In this document: piece by piece, positions 35,436 to 43,877 of the stretch | How the letters are laid out: every line of letters begins with the position of its first letter | Numbering within the stretch: the first letter of the stretch is position 1 | Origin: Clostridium aciditolerans | Lineage (GTDB): Bacteria; Bacillota; Clostridia; Clostridiales; Clostridiaceae | Length of the DNA stretch: 64,000 nucleotides | Reading direction: 5' to 3' | Assembly: GCF_016316925.1 (NCBI RefSeq) | Contig: NZ_JAEEGB010000002.1 | Span: 1-64,000 of the forward strand | Program-made: the position numbers and the translations under genes | Notes under the pieces: generated by a model | What the model saw: the letters and a program-made list of their open reading frames with translations, nothing else | Told to the model about the DNA's origin: nothing | Database searches by the model: none

Positions 35436-36308
35436 ATGATCATTAAAATTGTTTCAGGAATTCTTATGGCTTTAACTCTAGTTTTTGCATTTGTTTTTTT
35501 CAAGGACTTCATGAAAACAAAAAAAGAAGGAAGACTTGAGAAAGGCGGTAACTGGTTAGTTTATGGAATAGTAGGTTTGATAGCAAATTTCTTTGATACT
35601 TTGGGAATAGGGAGCTTTGCCCCTACCACTGCAGTTTATAAATTTTTAAAGCTTGTGGATGACAGAATAATTCCAGGCACCTTGAATGTTGCCAACTGCA
35701 TTCCTGTGGTAACAGAAGCGCTTATATTCATGACTGTTATTAAAGTTGATATAACTACGTTGATTACAATGATCATAGCAGCTACTGCAGGTTCTTACTT
35801 CGGGGCGGGAATAGTGGCCAAGCTACCGAAAAAAAAGGTCCAGATTGGAATGGGAATAGCCCTTCTGGTTGTTGCATTTGTAATGCTGTCAGGATTGCTA
35901 AATATAATGCCTATAGGAGGAACAGCAACAGCACTTACAGGAGTTAAGCTTGTAATAGGTCTGATAGGTAACTTTATTCTGGGAGCTCTAATGTGCATAG
36001 GAATAGGAAATTATGCACCATGTATGGCTTTGGTTTTTGCTTTGGGAATGTCTCCTAAGGTAGCATTTCCTATAATGATGGGTTCCTGTGCATTTCTTGA
36101 GCCTGTAGCGGCCATCAAGTTTGTTAAGGAAGGTGCTTATCACAGAAAGGTATCCTTGGCTACAAATCTTTTTGGTATTATAGGTGTTCTGATCGCTGCG
36201 TATATTGTTAAGGAACTACCGCTTACTACGTTAAAATGGGTGGTAGTGTTCGTAATTATATTTACATCCATCATAATGTTTAGATCGGCAATGAAAAATA
36301 AAAATTAA
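35436..36308 (+). CDS. TauE/SafE (TSUP) family membrane protein
   Basis: A 290-residue protein with about eight hydrophobic helices in two halves. Each half has the TSUP-type signature: GIVGLIANFFDTLGIGSFAPTTAVYKF in the first and GLIGNFILGALMCIGIGNYAPCMALVFALGMSPKVAFPIMMG in the second. TSUP proteins move small anions such as sulfite, sulfonates or organic acids, and several have unknown cargo. It sits between the kinase and the ABC genes of the Bce-type module, but has its own upstream AAAAGGAG and a strong terminator after it, so linkage may be only positional. A clear paralogue is at 43878-44774. Confidence 0.82.
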   Translation: MIIKIVSGILMALTLVFAFVFFKDFMKTKKEGRLEKGGNWLVYGIVGLIANFFDTLGIGSFAPTTAVYKFLKLVDDRIIPGTLNVANCIPVVTEALIFMTVIKVDITTLITMIIAATAGSYFGAGIVAKLPKKKVQIGMGIALLVVAFVMLSGLLNIMPIGGTATALTGVKLVIGLIGNFILGALMCIGIGNYAPCMALVFALGMSPKVAFPIMMGSCAFLEPVAAIKFVKEGAYHRKVSLATNLFGIIGVLIAAYIVKELPLTTLKWVVVFVIIFTSIIMFRSAMKNKN

Positions 36309-36322
36309 TTTTATGCAAATTG

Positions 36323-36360
36323 AAGGGTAATTCTAAGGGAATCTAAGAATTACCCTTTTA
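36323..36360 (+). terminator. Rho-independent terminator
   Basis: A 12-bp stem AAGGGTAATTCT / AGAATTACCCTT with 11-nt loop and trailing Ts, 15 bp after the TSUP stop. Confidence 0.85.
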
Positions 36361-36413
36361 ATATTGTTAAAGTTTTTCATTTAAATTTGTTTTTTCCATC
36401 TGAGTTCGCTGCT

Positions 36414-36490
36414 TAAGTGACAAAAATGTTAGTTTTCTGTTATGCTATTCTATGGCTTATATTCATAAAAAAAGATAATATATACATGTA
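36414..36490 (+). promoter_or_regulatory. Promoter/operator region, copy 1 (upstream of ABC ATPase)
   Basis: The block starts TAAGTGACAAAAATGTTAG and ends ATATATACATGTAA. It recurs at 40520-40596 with the same internal spacing and an estimated 75-80% identity by eye. The conserved GTGACAAAA-TGTTAG box is the best candidate site for the BceR-like regulator. The AT-rich GATAATATATAC may be the -10 region. Confidence 0.6.
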
Positions 36491-36529
36491 ACTGCAATTC
36501 GTAAAGTAAAAAAATGGGTCGCATTTTTT

Positions 36530-36696
36530 AGAGGACAGAGGACAATGAAGGAGGATTTTTCTACGTTACACTACGAAAAATCTTTAATTATATTATAAGC
36601 CGATGTTTCACATTAGTGAAACGAGCTCAAAAACAAATTAGTTTTCTGACGTAAGGAAGAAAACTCACCTTCACTGTCCTCTGTCAATTGTCCTCT
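36530..36696 (+). repeat. Inverted-repeat element family 2, copy B (167 bp)
   Basis: Terminal repeats AGAGGACA...TGTCCTCT extend outward as TTTTTA/TAAAAA. Next come the sub-hairpins GATTTTTC/GAAAAATC and AGTTTTC/GAAAACT, in the opposite order to copy A (so inverted orientation). It lacks the family 1 module seen in copy A. It separates the promoter block at 36414-36490 from the ABC gene at 36761, so it may form a long structured 5' leader or a partial terminator. Confidence 0.8.
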
Positions 36697-36760
36697 TAAA
36701 AATTGAAGATACATATAAGGCATCTAAGTTTCCAGAAAATATGGTCCTAAGGAGGCAATT

Positions 36761-37531
36761 GTGAGTAAGACAGTATTAAAAGTTCAAAACATAGAAAAAT
36801 ATTATGGCAGCAGTGGTGTTGTAACGAAAGCTATTAATAATATCAGCTTTCAGGTTGATGAGGGAGAGTTCATAGGAATCATGGGGGCTTCCGGCAGTGG
36901 TAAAACAACGTTGTTAAATTGTATTTCAACAATAGATAAAGTAACTAGTGGTCATATTAATATAGGTGACAAGGATATCACTGAATTAAATAAAAAGGAA
37001 ATAGCTAAATTTAGAAGGGAAGAACTAGGTTTTATATTTCAGGATTTTAATATATTAGATACCTTAACAGCTTATGAAAATATAGCTTTAGCACTTAGCA
37101 TAATGAAAATAGATAGTGAAAATATTGATAGGAGAGTAAAAGAGGTTGCTGAAACACTTAATATAACAGATATTTTAAACAAATATCCCTATGAACTATC
37201 TGGAGGAGAAAAGCAAAGGGTGGCAGCAGCTAGAGCAATTATAACAAATCCTTCTTTAATACTAGCAGATGAGCCAACAGGAGCTTTAGATTCTAAAGCA
37301 GCTAAACTCCTACTTGAAAGTTTAGAAGGTTTAAATAAAATTAGAAATTCTACAATAATGATGGTAACACATGACCCCTTCACAGCTAGTTATGCAAAAA
37401 GGATATTATTCATTAAGGATGGTAAGATATTTAATGAAATCATAAGAGGGAAGGACTCTAGAAAAGAATTTTTCAATAGAATTATAGAAGTAGTATCTCT
37501 TCTTGGAGGTGACGTAAGAGATGTATACTAA
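36761..37531 (+). CDS. ABC transporter ATP-binding protein (BceA-like), GTG start
   Basis: A 256-residue MacB/LolD-type ATPase. Walker A is GASGSGKTT, the Q loop FIFQDFN, the signature ELSGGEKQRVAAARAI, Walker B LILADEPTGALD, and the switch His in MMVTHDP. It powers the FtsX-fold permease encoded next, whose start overlaps by 11 bp. Such BceAB pairs release or remove peptide antibiotics from their lipid targets and signal to the BceS-like kinase. GTG start with AGGAGG eight bases before. The C-terminal tail (FFNRIIEVVSLLGGDVRDVY) is the usual BceA extension. Confidence 0.92.
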   Translation: MSKTVLKVQNIEKYYGSSGVVTKAINNISFQVDEGEFIGIMGASGSGKTTLLNCISTIDKVTSGHINIGDKDITELNKKEIAKFRREELGFIFQDFNILDTLTAYENIALALSIMKIDSENIDRRVKEVAETLNITDILNKYPYELSGGEKQRVAAARAIITNPSLILADEPTGALDSKAAKLLLESLEGLNKIRNSTIMMVTHDPFTASYAKRILFIKDGKIFNEIIRGKDSRKEFFNRIIEVVSLLGGDVRDVY

Positions 37532-39524
37532 GCTTGCCAAAAGAAATATGGAAAGAAGTTTAAGAGACTATACCATATACTTTTTAACCTTAGTATTTGG
37601 AGTATGTATCTTTTATACCTTTAATTCTATTAGTTCTCAAAAGATTATGATGAAGCTTAATGAATATCAGCTTCACATTTTCCAGAAAATAGATGAGTTA
37701 ATGGGGATAGTATCTATATTTATATCATGCATACTTGGATTTCTAATAATATATGCTAACAGTTACCTTATAAAACGTAGAAAAAAAGAATTTGGAATAT
37801 ATTTAACTCTAGGAATGGAAAGTAGAGAAATATCAAATATATTATTGATTGAAACTATTTTAATTGGAATATTTTCTTTAGGAATAGGATTATTTTTAGG
37901 AGTTTTCTTATCTCAAGGAATGTCAATTTTTACGGCAAAATTATTTCATGTGAAGCTGGAAAGTTTTAAATTCACATTTTCCAGTGGAGCATTTATAAAA
38001 ACTATAGTTTATTTTACAGTAATGTACATAGTAGTATTTTTATTTAATACTATATCCATAACAAAGCTGGAGCTTATTGACTTGTTAACGGATGGAAGAA
38101 AAAATGAAAAGATAAAAGTAAAGAGTTTAAAAACTTCAATGATAATATTTATTATTAGTATTATTTTAATAGCAGGTGCTTATTATATAATTTTAAGTAA
38201 CAATTTAAGAATAATATTTGCGGATATAACTATTATTATACCTATAACACTGGTTGTAATTGGAACCTTTTTATTTTTCTTCTCTTTATCTGGATTCTTA
38301 TTAAGGTTAGTTCAAAATAGTAAAAGAATATATTTAAAAGAATTAAATATGTTTTTATTAAGGCAGATAAACAGCAGGATAAACACTACCTTTATGTCTA
38401 TGTCCTTCGTATCTTTAATGATATTTATGTCAATATGCCTGCTCGCAGGTGGGTTTAGCATTAGCAAAACTTTAAATAAAAACATAGATGATTTACCACA
38501 ATATGATGTTACTTTGCTTTATGATGGTAAACTGCCAATAAATGAGTTTTTGAATAAAAACATAAATTTAAATTATTATGCAGAAGATTACGTTACTTAT
38601 TATGATTATTATAATAAAAATGAAGATGAGTACTTAGGGATTAAAACTTATATTGGTAAGGAGGAAGGGGAGAAAAATAAGTCAAATGTAGATGTTGCGA
38701 AGGATAGGTTAATAACAATAATGAAGCTATCTGATTTTAATAGCATTATGAAATTTTATAAAAAGGAAGGTATAACTTTAAATAAGGGAGAGTATGCAGC
38801 CTTTGGAGATATAAAAGAGCTATTACCTTCTATTCAAAAAGCAATGGATAAAAAAACAAAAATTAAAGTAGGTGGACAGGAATTAATACCTTCAAAAAAA
38901 CCTGTTATGGAGGTTACCATGGAGGGTATTCCTGCTAAAGGTAATGCTTGCACTTTTATAGTAAGAGATGAGCTGGCAGAGGAATTAGTGCCAGGTTTAG
39001 GCTTTTTAGATCTCAATTTTAAGGGGGACAAAGCTAAGAAAGAGAAGGAGTTTTTAAAGGAGGTACATACACTATCTGAGAGTAAAAAAAATGAAATAAC
39101 CCTTATATGTAATACTAATGAGCAATTAAGAGCAAGCGTTTTTGGAATGGCAGGAATGGTTTCTTATTTAGTTCTTTACATGGGATTAATATTTTTAATA
39201 ATATCAGCAGCAATATTATCTCTTCAGCAGTTATCTCAGTCAGCGGATAACATTGAAAGATACAAGTTTCTCAAAAAAATGGGTGTAGATGATGAAATGC
39301 TAAATAAAACAATATTGACACAAACAGCAATTTATTTTATGCTGCCACTATTTCTAGCATTAATTCATTCTATTGTTGGATTAAAGGTAGCAAAGGTAGT
39401 CGTAAATTATCTTGGAACTGTTAACGTTACAGGGCAGTTTTTAATAACCGCGCTTATTTTCATCATAATCTATGGGGGATATTTTTGGACTACTTATATT
39501 GGAGCTAGAAAGATGGTGAAATAA
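37521..39524 (+). CDS. FtsX-fold ABC permease (BceB-like)
   Basis: A 667-residue permease with ten predicted membrane helices. There are four in an N-terminal half (starting SLRDYTIYFLTLVFGVCIFYTFNSI), with FGIYLTLGMESREISNILLIETILIGIFSLGIGLFLG as the FtsX-like segment. A large extracellular domain (about residues 315-535) lies between helices 7 and 8, the mark of BceB-type permeases that bind antimicrobial peptides. The C-terminal FtsX domain is ISAAILSLQQLSQSADNIERYKFLKKMGVDDEML...HSIVGLKVA. It overlaps the ATPase gene by 11 bp and abuts the next FtsX-like gene with no spacer. Confidence 0.9.
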   Translation: MYTKLAKRNMERSLRDYTIYFLTLVFGVCIFYTFNSISSQKIMMKLNEYQLHIFQKIDELMGIVSIFISCILGFLIIYANSYLIKRRKKEFGIYLTLGMESREISNILLIETILIGIFSLGIGLFLGVFLSQGMSIFTAKLFHVKLESFKFTFSSGAFIKTIVYFTVMYIVVFLFNTISITKLELIDLLTDGRKNEKIKVKSLKTSMIIFIISIILIAGAYYIILSNNLRIIFADITIIIPITLVVIGTFLFFFSLSGFLLRLVQNSKRIYLKELNMFLLRQINSRINTTFMSMSFVSLMIFMSICLLAGGFSISKTLNKNIDDLPQYDVTLLYDGKLPINEFLNKNINLNYYAEDYVTYYDYYNKNEDEYLGIKTYIGKEEGEKNKSNVDVAKDRLITIMKLSDFNSIMKFYKKEGITLNKGEYAAFGDIKELLPSIQKAMDKKTKIKVGGQELIPSKKPVMEVTMEGIPAKGNACTFIVRDELAEELVPGLGFLDLNFKGDKAKKEKEFLKEVHTLSESKKNEITLICNTNEQLRASVFGMAGMVSYLVLYMGLIFLIISAAILSLQQLSQSADNIERYKFLKKMGVDDEMLNKTILTQTAIYFMLPLFLALIHSIVGLKVAKVVVNYLGTVNVTGQFLITALIFIIIYGGYFWTTYIGARKMVK

Positions 39525-40415
39525 TTGATTATAAAAAAATCTGTTTTAAAAGATGCTTTAAAAAGTCTTAGAAGAAATGCTGCTGTTAGTCTTGCTTCCA
39601 TTGCTACAGTAATATCAACATTATTTGTTTTAGGAATGTTTTTGTTATTCATATTGAATGTTAAAATGGGGATTATCGGTATTTACTCCCAATTTGAAAT
39701 ATGGGTGACTTTAAAGGATGATATAAAGATTACAGATCAGCAAAATATATATAATAAAATAAAAGCGGCAAAGGGTGTAACTGATATTACCTTTGAAAAT
39801 AAAAAACAAGCTTCAGCAAATATGAAAAAGAAATTAGATAATAGAAACAAAAATTTATCAGCGCATTTTGAAAATGATACTCCCAAATCAGCATCATATA
39901 TAATTAAAGTAAATGGACCAGATGAGATACCTAAAATAATTTCTCAAATTAATGGATTACAAGGTATAAAGGAAATTAGTGGTGGACAAAGTATCCCAAG
40001 AAGAATTTTAGTACTTACTAAAGTAATTCAATGGGGAGGAGTGATAATTTTTCTTATACTTGTGGTAGTATCATTTTTTTTAATCAAAAATACAATAAAA
40101 CTTGCCATATATCCAAGACGTAATGAAATTAATATAATGCAATATGTTGGTGCAACAGATTGGTTTATTAGATGGCCATTTATTTTTGAGGGAATGATAG
40201 TTGGAATTTTAGGAGCAGTGTCCGCAGCAATAGCAATTTACTTCTTATATAGTTTTATATATAGACAAGTAGCTCCTTATTTGGCAACAATGTTCATTAG
40301 TGTTATAGATCCGTCTTTTATAATAACAACTATGTCATGGAGCTTTATGCTTATTGGAACAATCTTATGTGCTGTAGGAAGTGTTTTGGTTATGAGAAAG
40401 TTCTTAATAGTTTAA
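39525..40415 (+). CDS. Second FtsX-like protein, cell-division FtsX type (TTG start)
   Basis: A 296-residue protein with the four-helix FtsX layout. A first helix (about 21-45) is followed by a roughly 110-residue extracellular domain (EIWVTLKDDIKITDQQNIYNKIKAAKGVTDITFENKKQA). Then come three helices, with RRNEINIMQYVGATDWFIRWPFIFEGMIVGILGA, the signature of true FtsX. FtsX normally pairs with FtsE to activate septal peptidoglycan hydrolases. No ftsE is adjacent here. The gene begins with TTG in the base right after the BceB-like stop, so translation is probably coupled. It may be an accessory subunit of this ABC system or a stray FtsX paralogue. Confidence 0.83.
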   Translation: MIIKKSVLKDALKSLRRNAAVSLASIATVISTLFVLGMFLLFILNVKMGIIGIYSQFEIWVTLKDDIKITDQQNIYNKIKAAKGVTDITFENKKQASANMKKKLDNRNKNLSAHFENDTPKSASYIIKVNGPDEIPKIISQINGLQGIKEISGGQSIPRRILVLTKVIQWGGVIIFLILVVVSFFLIKNTIKLAIYPRRNEINIMQYVGATDWFIRWPFIFEGMIVGILGAVSAAIAIYFLYSFIYRQVAPYLATMFISVIDPSFIITTMSWSFMLIGTILCAVGSVLVMRKFLIV

Positions 40416-40519
40416 AAGAAGATGTGTTGTTGGTATTGGAAAATTACGATATAAGAATCATTTTATTGAGCTAGCAGAAATTTTATTTGATTTTAAATGA
40501 CTAGTTGTTTTCATGATCC

Positions 40520-40596
40520 TAAGTGACAAAATTGTTAGTTTAATGTTGTGTTATCTTATGGTTTAAATTTATAAAAAGAACTAATATATACATGTA
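40520..40596 (+). promoter_or_regulatory. Promoter/operator region, copy 2 (upstream of glycosyltransferase)
   Basis: Same order as 36414-36490: TAAGTGACAAAATTGTTAG at the start, a middle TTATCTTATGGTTTA, and ATATATACATGTAA at the end. It lies about 80 bp before the glycosyltransferase start and suggests shared control with the BceAB-like genes. Confidence 0.6.
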
Positions 40597-40677
40597 AGAT
40601 ATTTAATTTTCGAAAAAATATGGTTCCAAGGAGAAAAGATGAAATGACTTTTGTATGTAGCACTAAGGAGGATGAAT

Positions 40678-41976
40678 ATGAAAAAATTTATTTTAAAGGG
40701 TGAAAATTATTATAGAATTATGATGATCCTGGGAATGGCATTATGTGTATTATGGGTATTACTTATAGATACTAAGCCATTTTCAGATTTTGATTATTAT
40801 TATAGATTATCAGTAGAGATAGCAAATGGTCTTCCCTGGGGTGATACTTATACATCAGTAGGATACTGCATGCTTTTAGCAGGAGTTTTTAAACTCTTTG
40901 GAGCAAGTTTATTCAAAGCAAAGCTTCTTAATTTGTCTTTAACTTTTGCAAGTTACGTAACGTTTTATGCTGTTATAAAAAGGGTGAATTTAAAAGAAAG
41001 AGATAGAAAAATAATATTTACATTATTTGTTTTTATGCCTAATAACATATTTTATAATAGTTTAATAGCCACAGAACTGTTATTTACTACTATACTTATT
41101 TTTAGTACTTTTATATATTTTAGTGATATTAAATATAAGTACATATATATAGGGATACTTACAGGACTGAATACATTGATAAAACCTTTTTTTATTGCAT
41201 ATTTCTTTGCTATATTTTTAGTGGAATTATTAATAGAGAAAAAAGTTATCCTCTCTATAAAAAAATCATTAATAGTCTTAATAGTTTCCACTATCATTAT
41301 ATCACCATGGATATATAGAAACTCAAAGCTTGTAGGTCAGTTTACCTATGTATCTAACAATGGAGGAATTGTTTTATATATAAATAATAATTCTCAAAAT
41401 AAAATGGGAAGATGGATGCCAGTAGAAAATGTAGAAAATTCTATTGTAAAAACAGAAGAATACAAGATAGCTAATATGACGCAGAAAAATAAGATGCTAT
41501 CTAAAGCGGCCAAAACATGGATAAAATCTCATCCAATGCAGTTTATAGAATTAGGTTTTAAAAGGTTATTTAATGTATATTTCTGGGGTGATGATGTACT
41601 TTACAGCACTTATGGAAGTCAAGTAAGTGATTCTGCTAAAGCTATTATATTTACTGTTACTAATGATATTAGAAGCACAATTTTTGCGCTAGCGATAGTA
41701 TATATATTAATTTACAGTGTGGTAACTTTAAGATGCATATGGAAAGGAAGAACGCAACTTTTAAGCAAATATACTTTGTATAATGTAATATTGTTTTATA
41801 TGTTTACAGGAGTATATTTTGTAACAGAAGGACAAGGGAGATATGCTTTTCCTGAAATATTTATAATGGTATATTGCTTTTATCATTTTATAAAGCTTTC
41901 AATACACAAATATAAAAAACACTTTACCCCTTTAACTGCAAGAAAGGATAATAATATTTATGAAGATTTCCGTTGA
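40678..41976 (+). CDS. Membrane glycosyltransferase, GT39/ArnT-like
   Basis: A 432-residue polytopic protein with ten or more hydrophobic helices. After helix 1 comes the acidic motif DTKPFSDFDYYYRLSVEIANGLPWGD, where the first loop aspartate pair is the catalytic site of the GT39/GT83 class. Next are YTSVGYCMLLAGVFKLFG and a transmembrane block with FMPNNIFYNSLIATELLFTT and GILTGLNTLIKPFF. These enzymes transfer sugars from polyprenyl-phosphate donors to proteins or lipids outside the membrane. I use the ATG at 40678 behind AGGAGG. It overlaps the next ABC gene by 17 bp. Envelope modification would suit a peptide-antibiotic response. Confidence 0.72.
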   Translation: MKKFILKGENYYRIMMILGMALCVLWVLLIDTKPFSDFDYYYRLSVEIANGLPWGDTYTSVGYCMLLAGVFKLFGASLFKAKLLNLSLTFASYVTFYAVIKRVNLKERDRKIIFTLFVFMPNNIFYNSLIATELLFTTILIFSTFIYFSDIKYKYIYIGILTGLNTLIKPFFIAYFFAIFLVELLIEKKVILSIKKSLIVLIVSTIIISPWIYRNSKLVGQFTYVSNNGGIVLYINNNSQNKMGRWMPVENVENSIVKTEEYKIANMTQKNKMLSKAAKTWIKSHPMQFIELGFKRLFNVYFWGDDVLYSTYGSQVSDSAKAIIFTVTNDIRSTIFALAIVYILIYSVVTLRCIWKGRTQLLSKYTLYNVILFYMFTGVYFVTEGQGRYAFPEIFIMVYCFYHFIKLSIHKYKKHFTPLTARKDNNIYEDFR

Positions 41977-42724
41977 AAATTTAAATATGACATATCCAAA
42001 GGGTAAAAGAGCATTACAGAATCTTTCTATAGAAATAAAAAGCCCCAGCCTCATTTGGATTTTAGGTCCTAACGGGGCGGGAAAGTCAACTTTTATAAGG
42101 CTGCTAATAGGAGAACTATTACCGACTAGTGGGCAAATTTTTGTAGATGATGTACCTTTGACTAAGAATGAGAAAAAGCTAAAAGCTAATTTGGGGTACT
42201 TGCCCCAATCCTTTGGACTTTATGATGAACTTACTGTATGGCAGTTTCTTGATTATATAGCGGCACTTAAAGGAATAGAAAATAGCAGGAAGGTCATTAA
42301 GGAAGTTATTCAAAAGACAAATCTGATGGATAAACAGGAAGCTATCATTTCCACTTTATCTAGTGGAGAAAGACAGCGTATAGGAGTTGCTCAGGCCCTT
42401 ATGGGAAGCCCAGAACTATTGATTTTTGACGAACCCACTGATGGATTTGATTTAGAGGAACGTATTAATTTTCGTAATCTACTTTCTCAAGTTGCACAGG
42501 ACAAGATTCTTTTGCTATCCACCAAAATAATTGAGGATGTACAGCCTGAATGTGATCGATTGATTGTTATTAAGTATGGTCAAATTTTATTTGACGGCAC
42601 ACCGGAGCAATTGATTGCTTTGGCTTATAATGATGCTATAGTGTTTGAAGAACATACTTCAAAACCTACCCTTGAGGATGCCTATATGCATCTGATTATG
42701 GGGAAAGAGGTGAGGAAACAATGA
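41960..42724 (+). CDS. ABC transporter ATP-binding protein
   Basis: A 254-residue ATPase of the drug/lantibiotic exporter type (CcmA/BcrA-like). Walker A is GPNGAGKST, the Q loop LGYLPQSFGLYDELTV, the signature LSSGERQRIGVAQAL, and Walker B LLIFDEPTDGFD. The usual switch histidine position is within LLLSTKIIEDV, where Thr-Lys replaces the His loop, so hydrolysis may be altered. It overlaps the glycosyltransferase upstream (17 bp) and the permease downstream (ATGA). Its permease partner is truncated, so the pair may be non-functional unless another permease substitutes. Confidence 0.85.
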   Translation: MKISVENLNMTYPKGKRALQNLSIEIKSPSLIWILGPNGAGKSTFIRLLIGELLPTSGQIFVDDVPLTKNEKKLKANLGYLPQSFGLYDELTVWQFLDYIAALKGIENSRKVIKEVIQKTNLMDKQEAIISTLSSGERQRIGVAQALMGSPELLIFDEPTDGFDLEERINFRNLLSQVAQDKILLLSTKIIEDVQPECDRLIVIKYGQILFDGTPEQLIALAYNDAIVFEEHTSKPTLEDAYMHLIMGKEVRKQ

Positions 42725-43227
42725 GATTCTTTTCTTATCTTAGAGTGGAATTAAATCGTATACTTCACTTAAAAGTTGTTTATATGATTATGCTACTTAC
42801 CATAATTTCTCCAATAGTAGGGTATAATCTAAAGGGAAATATGCTTGCTCAAACTACGGCTTATGATTTGATTATAAAACCTTGTATCGTTGGTGCATTA
42901 ATCAGTGGAGGTTTATTTGCACTACTAACCTTGATAGAATTTTATCGTGTGAACAAACATAAAATTGGAATATTAACAAATAGTATTGTGCCGCACCTGA
43001 TGCTTAATATGGTGAGAATGTTCGCCATATGCATTGTAGCCATTGTTAGTGTTACTATCACAGCATTAATGTATTTTCCTTATGTAGTCATAAAAATGGA
43101 ATACACCTTTGATGCATATATTTATTTTAATAGCTTCTTTTTATTCATGCCATTCTCTGTATTGTTATCGATTTTAGCAGCTTCTGCGTTTTATCAAATC
43201 TTCTATCAAATTAATTTAAGCGGCTAA
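42721..43227 (+). pseudogene. ABC-2-type permease truncated by an IS3 remnant
   Basis: A 168-codon frame encodes about four of the expected six or more membrane helices (VVYMIMLLTIISPIVGY, ALISGGLFALLTLIEF, FAICIVAIVSVTITALMYFPYV, FLFMPFSVLLSILAASAF). It ends abruptly in INLSG. The last codons and the stop (43225-43227) belong to the end of an IS3-type transposase fragment read on the other strand, so the 3' part of the permease was lost. It follows the ATPase with an ATGA overlap. The truncated protein could still be made, but full function is unlikely. Confidence 0.75.
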
Positions 43228-43275
43228 AGCCCTAAATTCCATTGGGCTAAGGCCGTTTAATTTTTTTTGTTTCAA
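43216..43275 (-). mobile_element. IS3-family transposase C-terminal remnant
   Basis: On the minus strand a frame ends QKKLNGLSPMEFRALAA-stop, the typical C-terminus of IS3/IS150 OrfB transposases (KxKLxGLSPxEYR). Upstream of it the frame fails. The remnant forms the break point of the truncated ABC permease. No second IS end was found. Confidence 0.65.
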
Positions 43276-43641
43276 GCTTGATTCTCTCTTCAGGTGTTAA
43301 TTTATAATTAAACTCTTTAGAATATACAGCTTAGTATTTAAATCATCTATCAATAGAAGAGGAGGCAAGCGCCACTTATCTCCAACTTTAAGAAAAGCAG
43401 AGTGCTTTGGAGTGTTAGTAGCGGTAGACATCGGATAAATTGATATAGATTTATCAAAAACAGAAAATGAATAGAAATGATTAGTGTATACAATGATACT
43501 GTTGAGATTTAAAAGTGTAGAAATATATGGAATATATGTAAAAATATAAGGTTGAAATTATAAAATACGTAAAAGTATAATGTTAAAATTAGAAAATACA
43601 TAAAAATCTGAAAATTAATTGTTAAATTATAGATATATAGA
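43276..43641. other. AT-rich spacer, no gene seen
   Basis: Between the IS3 remnant and the promoter of the TSUP/OCD operon. Short coding-like pieces occur (for example KEFNYKLTPEERIKLE on the minus strand at about 43263-43320) but none has a start or ribosome site. Possibly decayed insertion-sequence material. Confidence 0.4.
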
Positions 43642-43669
43642 TTGACAAAGAAGATTTTAAATGTATAAT
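43642..43669 (+). promoter_or_regulatory. Sigma-A promoter of the TSUP/OCD/IlvD-like operon
   Basis: TTGACA (43642-43647), a 16-bp spacer, and TATAAT (43664-43669). This predicts a leader of about 200 nt before the TSUP start codon. Confidence 0.75.
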
Positions 43670-43767
43670 AGTTACTATAGGGGGATACGTTACAAAGCTA
43701 CTAAGGGGATATACATATAATACCCTCCTTAAAACACTCAATGCATATAATTGGCCATTATATGATA

Positions 43768-43820
43768 AGCAGGCATCCAAAATCTATGATTTTGAGATGA
43801 TCGCTTACTCATTCGACGAA
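43768..43820 (-). repeat. Degenerate family 1 module inside the operon leader
   Basis: CCAAAATCTATGATTTTG and GATCGCTTAC match the reverse-oriented module as seen in copy 2 (CCAAAATCTATGATTTTG there too), but the outer stems are gone. It lies in the predicted 5' leader of the TSUP gene. Confidence 0.5.
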
Positions 43821-43877
43821 AGGAGAAGGAGTTTCATAATAAGATAAAACAAATTGTATTATAGGGGGATTACAATT

